Shown here piece by piece: positions 1 to 8,905 of a stretch of 64,000 nucleotides of DNA (positions within the stretch are counted from its first letter, which is position 1; each line of letters begins with the position of its first letter). Both the position numbers and the translations under genes were made by a program. The notes under the pieces were generated by a model that saw nothing but the letters and a program-made list of their open reading frames with translations, searched no databases and had not been told where the DNA came from. The DNA lies in contig NZ_CP005084.1 in the NCBI RefSeq assembly GCF_001563265.1, forward strand, positions 1 through 64,000. The letters run 5' to 3'. This DNA is from Sphingobium sp. TKS (GTDB taxonomy: Bacteria; Pseudomonadota; Alphaproteobacteria; Sphingomonadales; Sphingomonadaceae).

Positions 1-1206
1 ATGACCCGCGCCGCCAAGACCGAGGTCACCGACCAGTTCGAACTCTTCCTCCCCTATATTGCGGACATGCCGCTGCGCGACCAGCGCGAGATGATGGAGC
101 GCCCCTTCTTCAGCCTCGCCAAGTCGAAGCGGGTCAAGCCGATCGACTATACCTCCCCTGACGGCAAGGCTTGGGTCCATGTCTCGGCCAATCCGGACTA
201 TGGCATGGCGACCATCTGGGACGCCGACATATTGATCTATTGCGCTTCGGTCCTGGCCGACATGGCGCGCCGCGGGCTCAACGACATTCCGCGCAAGCTG
301 CATCTCATGCCCTATGACCTGCTGCGCGCTATCCATCGCCCGACCACAGGCCGCGCCTATGAACTGCTCGGCCAGTCGCTCGATCGCCTCGTCTCCACCA
401 CGATCAAGACCAATATCCGCGCCGAAAACCGCCGCGAAGCCACCTTTAGCTGGCTCGACGGCTGGACCCAGTTGGTCGACGAACGCACAGAGCGCTCGCG
501 GGGCATGACCATCGAACTCAGCAACTGGTTCTACGAAGGCGTGCTGATGCAGGGCGGCGTGCTCAGCATCGACCGCGCTTATTTCGACCTGACCGGCGGC
601 CGCGAACGCTGGCTCTACAAGGTGGCGCGCAAACATGCGGGCGGGGCAGGGGAGGGGGGTTTCGCCATCTCGATGCCGACCCTGTTCGAAAAGTCCGGGG
701 CCGAAGGCGCCTATCGCCGCTTCAAGTTCGAGATCGCCAAGATAGCCGAACGCGACCCCCTGCCGGGCTATACGGTCGAACTGGAACAGGCCGACGGCAA
801 GCGCGAACCGTCGCTGCGCATGCGCCGTCGCCCGCAGGCCGATCCCTTGCCCACCGCCACATCGGCCCCGCGGACAACAGCAGAGACGCGATCCGTGAAC
901 AACCGCAGGACGACGGCCATATCAGCGTCTTCCCCCGCTCCCGCCGGCAAAGAGCCCCTCGTCGATGCCGGCGACATGATCCGCCGGACCTTGGCCGGGC
1001 TTTCCGCCAAAGCCAGTGCCGGGGAACTCACAAATGCGACGCTGGCAACCCTGCGCGCCGAATATCCCGGCTGGGATTATCAGACGCTCCATCAGGAATT
1101 CCGCGACTGGCTGGACGCCGATCCCGCCCGCACGCCAGTCAATTATCAAAAGGCGTTCATCGGCTTCGTTCGCCGCTTCCACGAAAAGAACCGGCACCGC
1201 CTCTAG
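1..1206 (+). CDS. repA: RepA-type plasmid replication initiator
   Basis: 401-aa protein resembling the RPA/RepA family of alphaproteobacterial plasmid initiators. These bind iterons and open the origin. The N-terminal 250 residues carry the family core (FFSLAKSKR near residue 37, DADILIY near 75, GREXWLYKVARKHAG near 200). The C-terminal part after a variable Ser/Thr/Pro-rich linker (about 275-320) looks like a second DNA-binding or regulatory domain. The start codon is base 1, so the sequence record was evidently cut here; the promoter and any parAB upstream lie outside the window. Iterons sit 380-480 bp downstream of the stop codon. Recognition of the family is by eye from motif order. Confidence 0.88.
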   Translation: MTRAAKTEVTDQFELFLPYIADMPLRDQREMMERPFFSLAKSKRVKPIDYTSPDGKAWVHVSANPDYGMATIWDADILIYCASVLADMARRGLNDIPRKLHLMPYDLLRAIHRPTTGRAYELLGQSLDRLVSTTIKTNIRAENRREATFSWLDGWTQLVDERTERSRGMTIELSNWFYEGVLMQGGVLSIDRAYFDLTGGRERWLYKVARKHAGGAGEGGFAISMPTLFEKSGAEGAYRRFKFEIAKIAERDPLPGYTVELEQADGKREPSLRMRRRPQADPLPTATSAPRTTAETRSVNNRRTTAISASSPAPAGKEPLVDAGDMIRRTLAGLSAKASAGELTNATLATLRAEYPGWDYQTLHQEFRDWLDADPARTPVNYQKAFIGFVRRFHEKNRHRL

Positions 1207-1834
1207 GCCGTAAACGCTTTGCTCTTCGCTGAATAGCGGTCCCCCAAAATCAAGCCGGGTTTTCCTGAAACACTCCGGCATTACGGCATCGCTGGAACGA
1301 TCGATATGCGTTCTCATGCTTGAGATTCAGACAGACCTCCGTTTCGGCTATTCATCAGCGCTCCGCCTACAAATCCATGGCCGATCCGCGCCTTCAAACC
1401 CGCTCGACGAAGCGATAGGCAAGAAGCGTTCCCGAAGTGTCGGGTTATACCGATAGCAAAGCCAGCTTATGGTCCAGCCGCTCTCCACTCACTCCGCCTG
1501 CCGCTGATTTTGAACCTCCTTTCCGGCACCCTTGGCGAATATGATTCAATCTCCAGAACCCCGCCGGCGCAAAACAGCGTCCTTCGACATTCCAGGAACA
1601 AGGGTCGCTCCATCAGGAACGTTTTCCCGACATTTCGGGAACGGCATCCCCGACATTTCGGGAACGAACCATCGACCTTATGGGAACGCACCCTGGAACC
1701 CGACTCGTGCGATTGCTGCGATTCGCGCGGGATAGCGCGACCTCTAACTCTTTAACTTAACTAGAAACCTTATAACTACAGGGAGATATATGTTCTGGAA
1801 TTGAGTTGGATAGGCTCTCAAAGGCCCATTCACT
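1207..1834. other. Putative replication origin region (oriV)
   Basis: This 628-bp stretch between repA and the next gene has no convincing ORF. It holds five iterons (1585-1688, listed separately) followed by an AT-rich tract at about 1741-1800, which starts 50 bp after the last iteron and would suit a DNA-unwinding element. Iterons next to repA plus an AT-rich segment is the standard layout of an iteron-controlled origin. No clear DnaA box was seen. Function is inferred from layout. Confidence 0.72.
1585..1688 (+). repeat. Five ~22-bp-period iterons
   Basis: Five imperfect 16-bp direct repeats begin at 1585, 1606, 1628, 1651 and 1673, a period of 21-23 bp (two helical turns, so all copies face the same side of the DNA). 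Copies 3 and 4 are identical (CGACATTTCGGGAACG). Copy 5 is CGACCTTATGGGAACG, and copies 1 and 2 keep the core AGGAAC. Likely RepA-binding sites. Confidence 0.8.
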
Positions 1835-2764
1835 CTAACCGGCCTTCGTCAGCTTTTCGACCTGCGCCACCAGCTTCGTCGCACCCTGGTGGGAGATCCC
1901 CAGCAACCGGGCGACCGCCATCTTGCGGAGGCCCGGATAGGCCAGTTCCAGACGCATAAGTAAAGGCGCCTTGCTTCGCCGCGTCACCGTCAATTCGGCT
2001 GGCAGACGCGCCAGCTTCGCCTCAAGCCGGTCCAGTTCAGTCAACCCCTGTCCCGCTTGGCGAGCGACCATGGCAGCGATCTGCCCCGTCAATAGATCAA
2101 CATCATCCGGCAGGAACCGCGGCAAGGCGACCAACGAGGGCAAGCGGCGCAAGCTCAGCCCGGTCGCCGCAAACGCGCCAGGAAGATGGCAAGCGAGAAT
2201 CCATCCCATGTCGAACCGCCGCGGCTCGATACGCCATTGTCGCCCGTCCACGGTGGTCACCAGCTGGCCTTCGGTGACTGGCGTGTCGAGGCTCGCTCGA
2301 ACATCGATCAGGCGCTGAGCGATCGCGTGAAAGGAAGCTGTAGGGTAGGGCGCCTCCAACAGCATCTGGGCCATGCGCCAGGCAGGGCCGAAGCGCACCA
2401 AGTCCTCGGCCGCCCATAGATCGGCTTCCTTCCGGTCGTCGAGCAGGGTTCGGGATATATTGAGCGTCGCCCGAACGATCGGATCATCACCATCCGCCGC
2501 GGAAAGGGCGAAATGGAACAAAGCCGCGATCGATAAAGGATCGTTCAGCCCCTCGCTATGCCGGGGCGGCGGCGTTCGTCCGCAAATCCAGTTTTGAAGG
2601 TCGGTAACCCCAATGGGAACGCCCGCAAAACTGGCCAGGGCCGCCGCCCCCTTCAATCTAGCCCTGGCTAGCCAGATGTCCGCTGCCGGGCTGTTGCAGA
2701 GCCGTCCGTCGAGTCGACCGAGGAGAAGCAGGGCGTGATCCGGTGAAGAAGAAAAATCCTGCAT
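1835..2764 (-). CDS. DUF1612/HTH-like plasmid-associated protein (RHE_PE00001-type)
   Basis: 309-aa protein that I tentatively place with the rhizobial DUF1612 / HTH_13 family, which is typical of megaplasmids. The C-terminal 40 residues form a helix-turn-helix (YPGLRKMAVARLLGISHQG, then a recognition-like helix ATKLVAQVEKL). The N-terminal two thirds is helical and rich in Ala/Leu. It is convergent with repA, with the putative origin between them, so a role in replicon copy control or maintenance is possible but not shown. The start ATG at 2764 has only a weak ribosome-binding site. Family assignment is uncertain; a generic HTH protein is the alternative. Confidence 0.6.
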   Translation of the reverse strand: MQDFSSSPDHALLLLGRLDGRLCNSPAADIWLARARLKGAAALASFAGVPIGVTDLQNWICGRTPPPRHSEGLNDPLSIAALFHFALSAADGDDPIVRATLNISRTLLDDRKEADLWAAEDLVRFGPAWRMAQMLLEAPYPTASFHAIAQRLIDVRASLDTPVTEGQLVTTVDGRQWRIEPRRFDMGWILACHLPGAFAATGLSLRRLPSLVALPRFLPDDVDLLTGQIAAMVARQAGQGLTELDRLEAKLARLPAELTVTRRSKAPLLMRLELAYPGLRKMAVARLLGISHQGATKLVAQVEKLTKAG

Positions 2765-4290
2765 TTTCTAGGCATAGTGCAAGAAGCCCTACAACTAAAG
2801 AGCATGGTTGGTTGTATTGACTATGAGTCTATCGGAGGGGAAAGGGAGGAGCATGGGAACTATGCCTTGGCGGCGTCCGGCAAACGGATATCTCCATGCC
2901 ATAATAACTCCGTCACCGCCAGCCTTTCAATTAACGCTAGATCAGGCGAACGGACAGGGCGACTGCAGTTCTTTGCTAAAAGGACCGGTCGAGATCCAGT
3001 GATCGCGTCGTGAAGGGTCTCCTCTGTTAGGTAACAAAGGCGGGGAGGGGCGAGAAGAACTATCTGCGCCCGGTCATGGAAGGAGAAACGAGGAATTGCC
3101 AATTTGCTCCTAGGAGGCTCGCCAGGCGTCGACAGGGCGCTTTTGGCATGCTGCTATGGAAACCTTTCCTTTTCCTTCTCAGGAAGCCTCTGGCGCTGCC
3201 TAATTTTTAGGCAGACCAGACTCGAATTTAGAATATTATGCTATGGTGCAGACATCAGAACCCAAGGGTTGGATGTTCGATCGAGGCCAAGCATCGCCGT
3301 CCGCAGAAAACAGCCACCCATGAACCGATAAATGGCAAGGCTATGGCATATCTTTGTCGATTCTCCCCTCAGTTCGACTTCGGCGGCTGCGTTAAACATT
3401 CACACCAAGATCCATTCGCCCGTATGCTGCCATATGTCTTTAAGGGCTTAATTCGCGGGGTTCCTGGCAGCTTCTGGAATATGCGGCAACGCGAGTTTCA
3501 AATATCCCATTGTGTCAGGCAGCGAGCAATCGCTGCGTCAGCACTCCTCTAGACGAAGTCGTATTTGTAGGTCTGTGAGAATTATTAATCCACCGGTTTG
3601 TCGGTTTGTATTCGTTGGATATATTCGCCCCGGATTGAGGTCTTATAGCTTCTCCGGGAACAGGGCTAACGCCGAGCAAGCAAGATGAGGTGATTTCACC
3701 GGATGCTTATCCGCCTCTTTGGCTGGAAGTGATCAAGCCGCGACTGGATCAATATGCCGGGGATAACAGGCAATTAAATTTTTGAACGAGATGAATACAA
3801 TATTCGTATTTTATACCACAGTGTTTATCCATCATATAATGAAACTGGGGTAATCGTAGATACATATGTCATCGTAAAAACTGTTCGGGATATCGATTTG
3901 ATGGATAGTCCAGGCGCGTTCACATCTCTCGCGAAGTATAGGGCAAGAGGCATATGAGGTCTAAACCGTCATCGCTTATGTCCTCCGCCTAGGTGGAGTG
4001 GGATATGTAAGGTGACATAATCGCATCCGCAGAACTGCTCTGAGGGAACGACCTTGTCTTGTGGTCCAGGCATCGTCTCTATGCATCTCGGATCGGAGGG
4101 TTTCGACAATCTTGGACACCGGCAATATAAGCAGGGCATTACTTTACAGGCTTAACCAGAGTGACCTCGATCATGGAGAGGTGTCGTTATTGCCGTTTAA
4201 AAGTGCGGAGTTGAACAGGGGGCAATCTCATACAAGGCGGTGATCCAAACCAAGTTTAAAGCCACTGTTGATAGCCATGCTCCGGGACAG
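2765..4290. other. Gene-poor, lower-GC stretch
   Basis: About 1.5 kb with visibly lower GC than the rest of the window, especially 3590-4010. Several short ORFs (for example 3238-3552 and 4061-4243 on the plus strand) have no recognisable domain, no good ribosome-binding site and unusual codon use, so I do not call them. No transposase remnant, terminal inverted repeat or tRNA could be recognised. It may be decayed or recently acquired DNA next to the origin. Confidence 0.5.
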
Positions 4291-4326
4291 AAAAACGCCC
4301 CAACCAGCAATAGCTGGTTGGGGCGT
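4291..4326 (-). terminator. Rho-independent terminator of the mucR-like gene
   Basis: Perfect 14-bp GC-rich stem (ACGCCCCAACCAGC paired with its complement, 4295-4326) with a 4-nt loop. Read on the minus strand it is followed by five T residues (4295-4291). It lies 33 bp beyond the stop codon of the minus-strand gene ending at 4359. Confidence 0.9.
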
Positions 4327-4358
4327 GATCTTGATCGGCGCTTTAAGAGGCTCGATAA

Positions 4359-5186
4359 TCAGGCCGTTTGAGGCGTAGCCGCTTTGGGGGCAGGCTTTGC
4401 AGCCGGTTTTTTCTTGGCGGCCTTGGCAGGCGTTGCAGGCTTGTCGCCAGCCGCTGCCTTGTCGGCAGGCTTAACCCCTGCCGGAGCTGCATCCTTTTTA
4501 GGAGCGGCCGACGTGGCGATCGACAGGCGCTTGCGCGACGCTGCTGCCTTTGCTGCCGGAGCCTTGGCAGGAACGGTTTTGGCAGCAGGAGCCTTGGCCT
4601 CCACGGACTTCGCGGCAGGAGCCTTCGCTTCGGCCTGTTTTGCTTTTGCTGCTGGGGTCTTCGTGTCGGCGGCCTTGGCAGGCGCTTTTGCTGCAGCGGA
4701 TTTCCCAGCAGGCGCCGGCTTGGTCACCGCAGTCTTCGGAGCTGCCGGCGCGGCGGCTGGCTCGGGCGCCTTCTTGGCGTTCACCGGCTTGCGGCCAAGA
4801 CCCAGCTTGGTGGCGACTGCGCGCCGCGCTTCCGAATAGTTGGGCGCGACCAGCGGATAGGATTTCGGCAGGCCATAGCGTTCGCGATAATCATTGGGCG
4901 TCAGGCCATGGCTGGCGAGATGGCGCTTCAACGTCTTGTACGGCTTGCCGTCGATCATGCTCAGAATATGATCGGGCGAGGACAAGCTTTTGCGCACGGA
5001 AACGGCCGGCGTGTAAGTCGGCGCCGATGCCTCGGCGGGCTTCGCAGCCAGATCATCAGTCAAGGCCAGGCGCGTGGTTCGAATGAGGTCGGCAAGACCT
5101 TCGCTCCCGACATTATTGTTGGAGACAAAGGCGCTCACCAGCTGAACAGTGAGCGTCGTGATGTCAGGCTGGTTGTTTTCAGACAT
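4359..5186 (-). CDS. MucR/Ros-family regulator with histone-H1-like tail
   Basis: 275-aa protein. Residues about 1-130 match the MucR/Ros family: N-terminal oligomerisation helix, then the DNA-binding core (DGKPYKTLKRHLASHGLTP and YRERYGLPKSYPLVAPNYSE). The zinc-finger cysteine position reads Ser (DHILSMIDGK), so zinc binding is probably lost, while both core histidines of RHL-x2-H remain. Residues 131-275 are a low-complexity Ala/Lys/Pro tail (repeated KAPAAK-like units) resembling eukaryotic histone H1 or the AlgP-type tails. MucR proteins act as H-NS-like silencers of AT-rich DNA, and this protein lies next to HU and the AT-rich stretch. The start is set by GGGAAGCGGGG upstream of ATG. Confidence 0.85.
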   Translation of the reverse strand: MSENNQPDITTLTVQLVSAFVSNNNVGSEGLADLIRTTRLALTDDLAAKPAEASAPTYTPAVSVRKSLSSPDHILSMIDGKPYKTLKRHLASHGLTPNDYRERYGLPKSYPLVAPNYSEARRAVATKLGLGRKPVNAKKAPEPAAAPAAPKTAVTKPAPAGKSAAAKAPAKAADTKTPAAKAKQAEAKAPAAKSVEAKAPAAKTVPAKAPAAKAAASRKRLSIATSAAPKKDAAPAGVKPADKAAAGDKPATPAKAAKKKPAAKPAPKAATPQTA

Positions 5187-5436
5187 TGGCCCCGCTTCCC
5201 ATCTTTGAGTAATAGAAACGGCCTTTTGCGCGGTTTTGCGTAAAATGTAAATCCGAAACGATTGAAACAGCGCTATTCAGTGCTTTTGTAAAGGAACAAA
5301 CAACCTTGTTGTTTCGAGATGGCACACCGGCTGGCCTCCAAACTTGCCTCTACCAGTTGTCGACTTTCCGGCCGGAATTCGACAGTTCCGGCCCGCTGAC
5401 GCGATGGTTTGCGCGGGGAAATGCGGGCTGTGGACT

Positions 5437-5474
5437 ATATTCGTTTTCAGCATGACAATGCTGAAAACGAATAT
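5437..5474. repeat. Perfect 17-bp inverted repeat
   Basis: Arms ATATTCGTTTTCAGCAT (5437-5453) and its exact reverse complement (5458-5474) are separated by GACA. The arms are AT-rich and neither side continues into a T-run, so this is more like a binding site or a cruciform than a terminator. Confidence 0.9.
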
Positions 5475-5528
5475 GCGGATATTTTGATGCCATGAGATCT
5501 ATTCCTGTCCAACGCATCCGTTCAGGCG

Positions 5529-5556
5529 AAAAAAAGGCCGATCTTTCGACCGGCCT
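5529..5556 (-). terminator. Terminator-like hairpin downstream of HU
   Basis: Stem AGGCCGATC / GACCGGCCT (5535-5543 with 5548-5556, one non-Watson-Crick pair) and loop TTTC. On the minus strand it is followed by a T-run (complement of the A-run 5529-5535). The nearest upstream minus-strand gene is HU, 320 bp away, which implies a long 3' untranslated region or an unannotated small RNA. Confidence 0.65.
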
Positions 5557-5876
5557 ATTGAGTTTAGGAGAGGATGCCTGAAAGGCACCCGCCAAATGGC
5601 GGTCCGAGCCCATTATGGCAAATACGAAGCGCGGTGATGTGATTGCGTCCGATGCAATCCGGTGCATTCAGCCGGCATCGTGCGCCATTGCGGCACCGGC
5701 AAAGATCATGGGCTTTTGGAGGAGGGGAGGGGCAGGCTCCATCCTGCCGTGATGGCGCGCGCCCCGCCCAAGCGGCAGGGGCGCGCCAGTCGATCAAGAA
5801 AGGATCTCGCCTGGTCGTCCAGGCCGATCCTTCCGATCTTTTCATCGGCGGCCGATCGTCGCCGCCGAAGACCGGC

Positions 5877-6152
5877 TTAGCCGTTCAACTGGTCCTTCAC
5901 GGCCTTCGCCGGGGTGAAGGTCAGCTTCTTGGAAGCGGCGATCTGGATCACGGCGCCGGTCGAAGGATTGCGGCCTTCGCGAGCGGGCTGGTCCTTGACC
6001 TTGAACTTGCCAAATCCGTTCAGCGAAACTTCGTCGCCCTTCGCGGCGGCACCGGCGATCGCGGCGAAAACGCCGTCGACATATTTGCGCGCGTCGGCCT
6101 TGGTCAGGCCATGATCGGCGGCCAGTGCTTCGGCGAGTTCAGTATTGTTCAT
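5877..6152 (-). CDS. hup: HU family DNA-binding protein
   Basis: 91-aa protein with the HU/IHF fold: N-terminal helices (MNNTELAEALAADHGLTKAD) and the beta-arm region (GFGKFKVKDQPAREGRNPST). RNPSTG is the family signature at the arm turn. It binds and bends DNA non-specifically as a dimer and compacts the nucleoid. Full length for the family. A strong GGGAG ribosome-binding site precedes the ATG. It is the neighbour of the MucR-like silencer, so two nucleoid proteins are encoded close to the origin. Confidence 0.96.
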   Translation of the reverse strand: MNNTELAEALAADHGLTKADARKYVDGVFAAIAGAAAKGDEVSLNGFGKFKVKDQPAREGRNPSTGAVIQIAASKKLTFTPAKAVKDQLNG

Positions 6153-6602
6153 GATGATCTCCCTTTCGTGGACGGATGGTCTTAACCTGTCTCTTCGCGC
6201 TCAACTAGTCCCTTTGCGACCGGATATCAGCGAAAATCAGCGTTAAAATCGCGTCATTCCGGCTTTTTGGCTCTGAATCGGGCGTGGTCGGCGTCGTTCG
6301 GGCGCTTTCCCTCCCGGATCGCGACTCTGTCGCCTGATTTGAGCGGGTCCAGGCAAGGGGCTGTTTTCGTCCTCTTAGAACCCCGGCCGGGGGGTGTTGC
6401 TCCGGTTTCGCCAAAATGGGCGCAATTGTCGCGACGGCCTGCCGCCGTCCGGTTGCCCGGTGACCGGCAAATGCCCGTTTTCGTCTTTTACGAAAGCTTG
6501 CGAATATCACCGATCCGGTCCCGGTTGCAGGTGAAGGCCGCGCCATTTTCTCCCATCCTTCCTTCAGGGCGGCCGCTTTGGCGTCCAAGGTGGCATGGGA
6601 CG
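6153..6602. other. Intergenic region upstream of the tpsB-like gene
   Basis: 450 bp between divergent genes. The plus-strand frame stays open through it, but the encoded sequence has no secretion signal and looks non-coding; a normal signal peptide begins only after 6603. It must hold the promoters of HU and of the surface cluster. A short inverted repeat TTTCGT-N5-ACGAAA lies near 6480. Confidence 0.5.
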
Positions 6603-8294
6603 ATGTGGCAGCAGATCATGGCGGGGATGACGCTGCGCAAGCGCGCTGCGCGGGGGATTGCGATTGGCCTGGGCCTGATGCTGGCGGCCCCGGCGCTGGC
6701 GCAGGATGGGCCGGGGCAAACGGGCACGGCGCCGATCATCGAGCGTGACCGCACGGATCGGCTGGAGCCGCAAATCGCGCCCCCGCCTGCCGCTGCACCC
6801 CGTCCGGCGCCGTCGATCGAGGGCGCGCCTGCAGGGGCGTCCGCCAGCTTCGCCGTGCTGACCCGGCTCCATTATAGCGGGACGACGCTGCCCTCCGCGC
6901 GGCTGGATGCCGTCACGGCATCCTATATTGGCCAGCCCCTGAGCGGCGAGACGTTGCAGGCGATCGCCAATGCGATCAGTGCCGTTTACGCAAAGAGCGA
7001 CATTGCCTTCTATTCCGTCTCCATCCCCCCGCAGGTGCCCATCGGCGGCGTCCTGACCATCCGGCTAGTGGAGGGTCAGGTGAGGGATTATCGGCTGGCG
7101 GGCATGTCGCCCAGCATGCCGGCCGGCCTGATCGCCGCGCATATGCGCCGTCTGATGCGCGATGCGCCGCTGCGCAAGAGCAGGCTGGAACGGACGCTGT
7201 CTCTGCTGCGCGACATTCCGGGGCAGACAGTCGATGCCCGGCTTCGGCAGTCGGGCGCGTCGGGCGACCTTCTGATCGACCTGATCGTCAAGCGCAAGCA
7301 AGTGCAGGTCGGGCTGACGATCGACAATAGCGGCGTCAGCAATGTCGTGGATGGCGTGCAGGCGCAGATGTCCGTCACGGTCAACGGCATGGCGCGGGAA
7401 GGCGACAGCACACGAATGTCCGGTTATCTGCCCTTCTATCCCGACCGTTATCAATATTATTCGCTCAGCCACAGCACGCCGATCGGCAGCAATGGCCTGA
7501 CGTTGAGCGCGCAGGCCGCCCATGTGCAGACCCGATCACGCAACAGCAGGACGAAGGGCGAAGCGACACTGGCCGGGCTGACGTTAAGCTATCCCATCTT
7601 GCGGTCGGCCAAGTCCAATCTATCGGTCACGGCGTCAGTCGACGGCATCGACAGCGACAATTATTTTCTCGACATCCGCTTTGGCGATTACCGATCGAGG
7701 GCGTTGCGTCTGGGCGCATCCTGGTCCCACGCCGATGCGACGAGCGGTTATGCGCTTTCGGCGGTGGTCAGCCAAGGGCTGAATGCGCTGGGCGCCAGAC
7801 CCTTTGCCGGCTTTTCCGAAACAGGCTTCACCAAGATCAATGTTCAGGCCATCGCAGTGAAGGGGATCAGCCGGAAACTCAGCCTCAGGACTTCGATCAA
7901 AGGACAATATTCGAAAGACGATCTGCCAGTAACGGAACGCTTCCCGCTTGGCGGCCGGGGCGCGGGCATGGCCTTCCGCACCGGAACGCTGACGGCGGAA
8001 CAGGCGGTCGCGGGCAGCGCGGAACTCACATGGTCGCTGCCCGCCCGATCACCGTTGCTGAAGGCGAGCGCGCTGTTCATTGCCTTCGACGGCGCGCTGG
8101 CGCGCAGCACGGCGCGGCCCGTCTATCGTCTCGCGGCGCAGGACTATAGTCTCGCATCGGCGGGGGGTGGGGTACGGCTGGGCCTAGGGCCGAAATGGCG
8201 CGTCAGCGCGGAGGTGGCCGTGCCGGTGAAGCGCCCCGATCCGGCCTATAGCCGCAAGGCACGTTTTTTCTTCGGGGTAGGGCGGGCGTTTTGA
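6603..8294 (+). CDS. ShlB/FhaC/HecB-type two-partner secretion outer-membrane transporter
   Basis: 563 aa from the chosen ATG (an in-frame ATG at 6627 is also possible; upstream open frame lacks a signal). Signal peptide (LRKRAARGIAIGLGLMLAAP, cleaved near ALA-QD), a Pro-rich linker, POTRA domains (about residues 80-230: GQPLSGETLQAIANAI, IPPQVPIGGVLTIRLVEGQV), then a 16-strand-type beta barrel ending in a terminal Phe (FFFGVGRAF). TpsB proteins export large TpsA adhesins or hemolysins. No classical TpsA with a filamentous-hemagglutinin signal domain is present here; a collagen-like lipoprotein and an autotransporter barrel follow instead. Confidence 0.9.
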   Translation: MWQQIMAGMTLRKRAARGIAIGLGLMLAAPALAQDGPGQTGTAPIIERDRTDRLEPQIAPPPAAAPRPAPSIEGAPAGASASFAVLTRLHYSGTTLPSARLDAVTASYIGQPLSGETLQAIANAISAVYAKSDIAFYSVSIPPQVPIGGVLTIRLVEGQVRDYRLAGMSPSMPAGLIAAHMRRLMRDAPLRKSRLERTLSLLRDIPGQTVDARLRQSGASGDLLIDLIVKRKQVQVGLTIDNSGVSNVVDGVQAQMSVTVNGMAREGDSTRMSGYLPFYPDRYQYYSLSHSTPIGSNGLTLSAQAAHVQTRSRNSRTKGEATLAGLTLSYPILRSAKSNLSVTASVDGIDSDNYFLDIRFGDYRSRALRLGASWSHADATSGYALSAVVSQGLNALGARPFAGFSETGFTKINVQAIAVKGISRKLSLRTSIKGQYSKDDLPVTERFPLGGRGAGMAFRTGTLTAEQAVAGSAELTWSLPARSPLLKASALFIAFDGALARSTARPVYRLAAQDYSLASAGGGVRLGLGPKWRVSAEVAVPVKRPDPAYSRKARFFFGVGRAF

Positions 8295-8304
8295 TCCGCC
8301 TTTT

Positions 8305-8320
8305 TTTGCGAATACGCAAA
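8305..8320. promoter_or_regulatory. Palindrome TTTGCG-N4-CGCAAA, copy 1
   Basis: TTTGCG AATA CGCAAA; the symmetry extends to 8 bp per arm (8303-8322). It lies 25 bp upstream of the 2OG-oxygenase start. The same palindrome occurs at 11054, 13574 and 38260. Candidate operator or parS-like ParB site. Confidence 0.65.
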
Positions 8321-8344
8321 AACACATGCGCAGGAAGTATGACG

Positions 8345-8905
8345 ATGAACAATGTGTGGGAGGTTTGGCCGTCGGCGCTGACCGGAGCGGAATGCGACGC
8401 GATCGTCAAGCGAGCGGCGCTTTATGCGCCGGAAAGCGCGACCGTTGGCTTCGCGCAGGGCGCGCGTAGCGATCATGCCTATCGGTCCTCCACCATAAGC
8501 TGGCTGGATGTTCACCGCGACAAGGATATCGTCGACCGCCTGATGCAGTTCATTCATTCGTCCAACCGCACCAATTTCGGGATCGATATCGCAGGGCCGT
8601 ATGACCTGCAATATACCGAATATCATGGCCGGGCGCAGGGCAAATATGACTGGCATCAGGATGTCTGGCAGGAATCCTCCCGTCCCTTCGACCGCAAGCT
8701 GTCGGTGGTGGTGCAATTGTCCGATCCGGAGGACTATGAGGGTGGAGCCTTCGAATTTTTCGGTCTTCAGCAGCCAGGCGTGAATTTCGCGCCGCGGGGC
8801 AGCATGTTGATCTTCCCCTCCTTCCTCCAGCATCGCGTCCTGCCCGTGACCAAAGGCGTGCGGCGCAGCCTGGTGAGCTGGGTCGAAGGGCCAAGATGGC
8901 GATGA
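8345..8905 (+). CDS. Prolyl-4-hydroxylase-like 2OG-Fe(II) oxygenase
   Basis: 186 aa; double-stranded beta-helix dioxygenase of the P4Hc/PKHD type. The iron ligands are visible: H104-x-D106 in YDWHQDVW and H163 in LQHRVLPV, with Arg173/174 (GVRRSL) placed to bind 2-oxoglutarate. These enzymes hydroxylate prolyl or other residues. No signal peptide, so it would act in the cytoplasm. The ATG at 8345 sits 7 nt after AGGAAG; an in-frame ATG at 8339 is too close to it. It lies between a TpsB-like transporter and a Gly-Pro-X collagen-like protein, which makes that protein an attractive candidate substrate (inference). Confidence 0.88.
   Translation: MNNVWEVWPSALTGAECDAIVKRAALYAPESATVGFAQGARSDHAYRSSTISWLDVHRDKDIVDRLMQFIHSSNRTNFGIDIAGPYDLQYTEYHGRAQGKYDWHQDVWQESSRPFDRKLSVVVQLSDPEDYEGGAFEFFGLQQPGVNFAPRGSMLIFPSFLQHRVLPVTKGVRRSLVSWVEGPRWR

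Larger units (their letters stand above)
5187..5876. other. Intergenic region between mucR-like gene and HU
   Basis: 690 bp without a gene I can support. It contains a perfect 17-bp inverted repeat (5437-5474) and a terminator-like hairpin (5529-5556). A minus-strand ORF at 5564-5845 has Cys/Arg/Pro-rich composition typical of a shadow frame and is not called. The segment 5557-5876 may be the 3' untranslated region of the HU transcript. Confidence 0.5.

Noticed and set aside
3238..3552. 104-codon plus-strand ORF in the low-GC region
   Set aside because: No domain, odd composition (Cys/His/Arg rich) and no ribosome-binding site.
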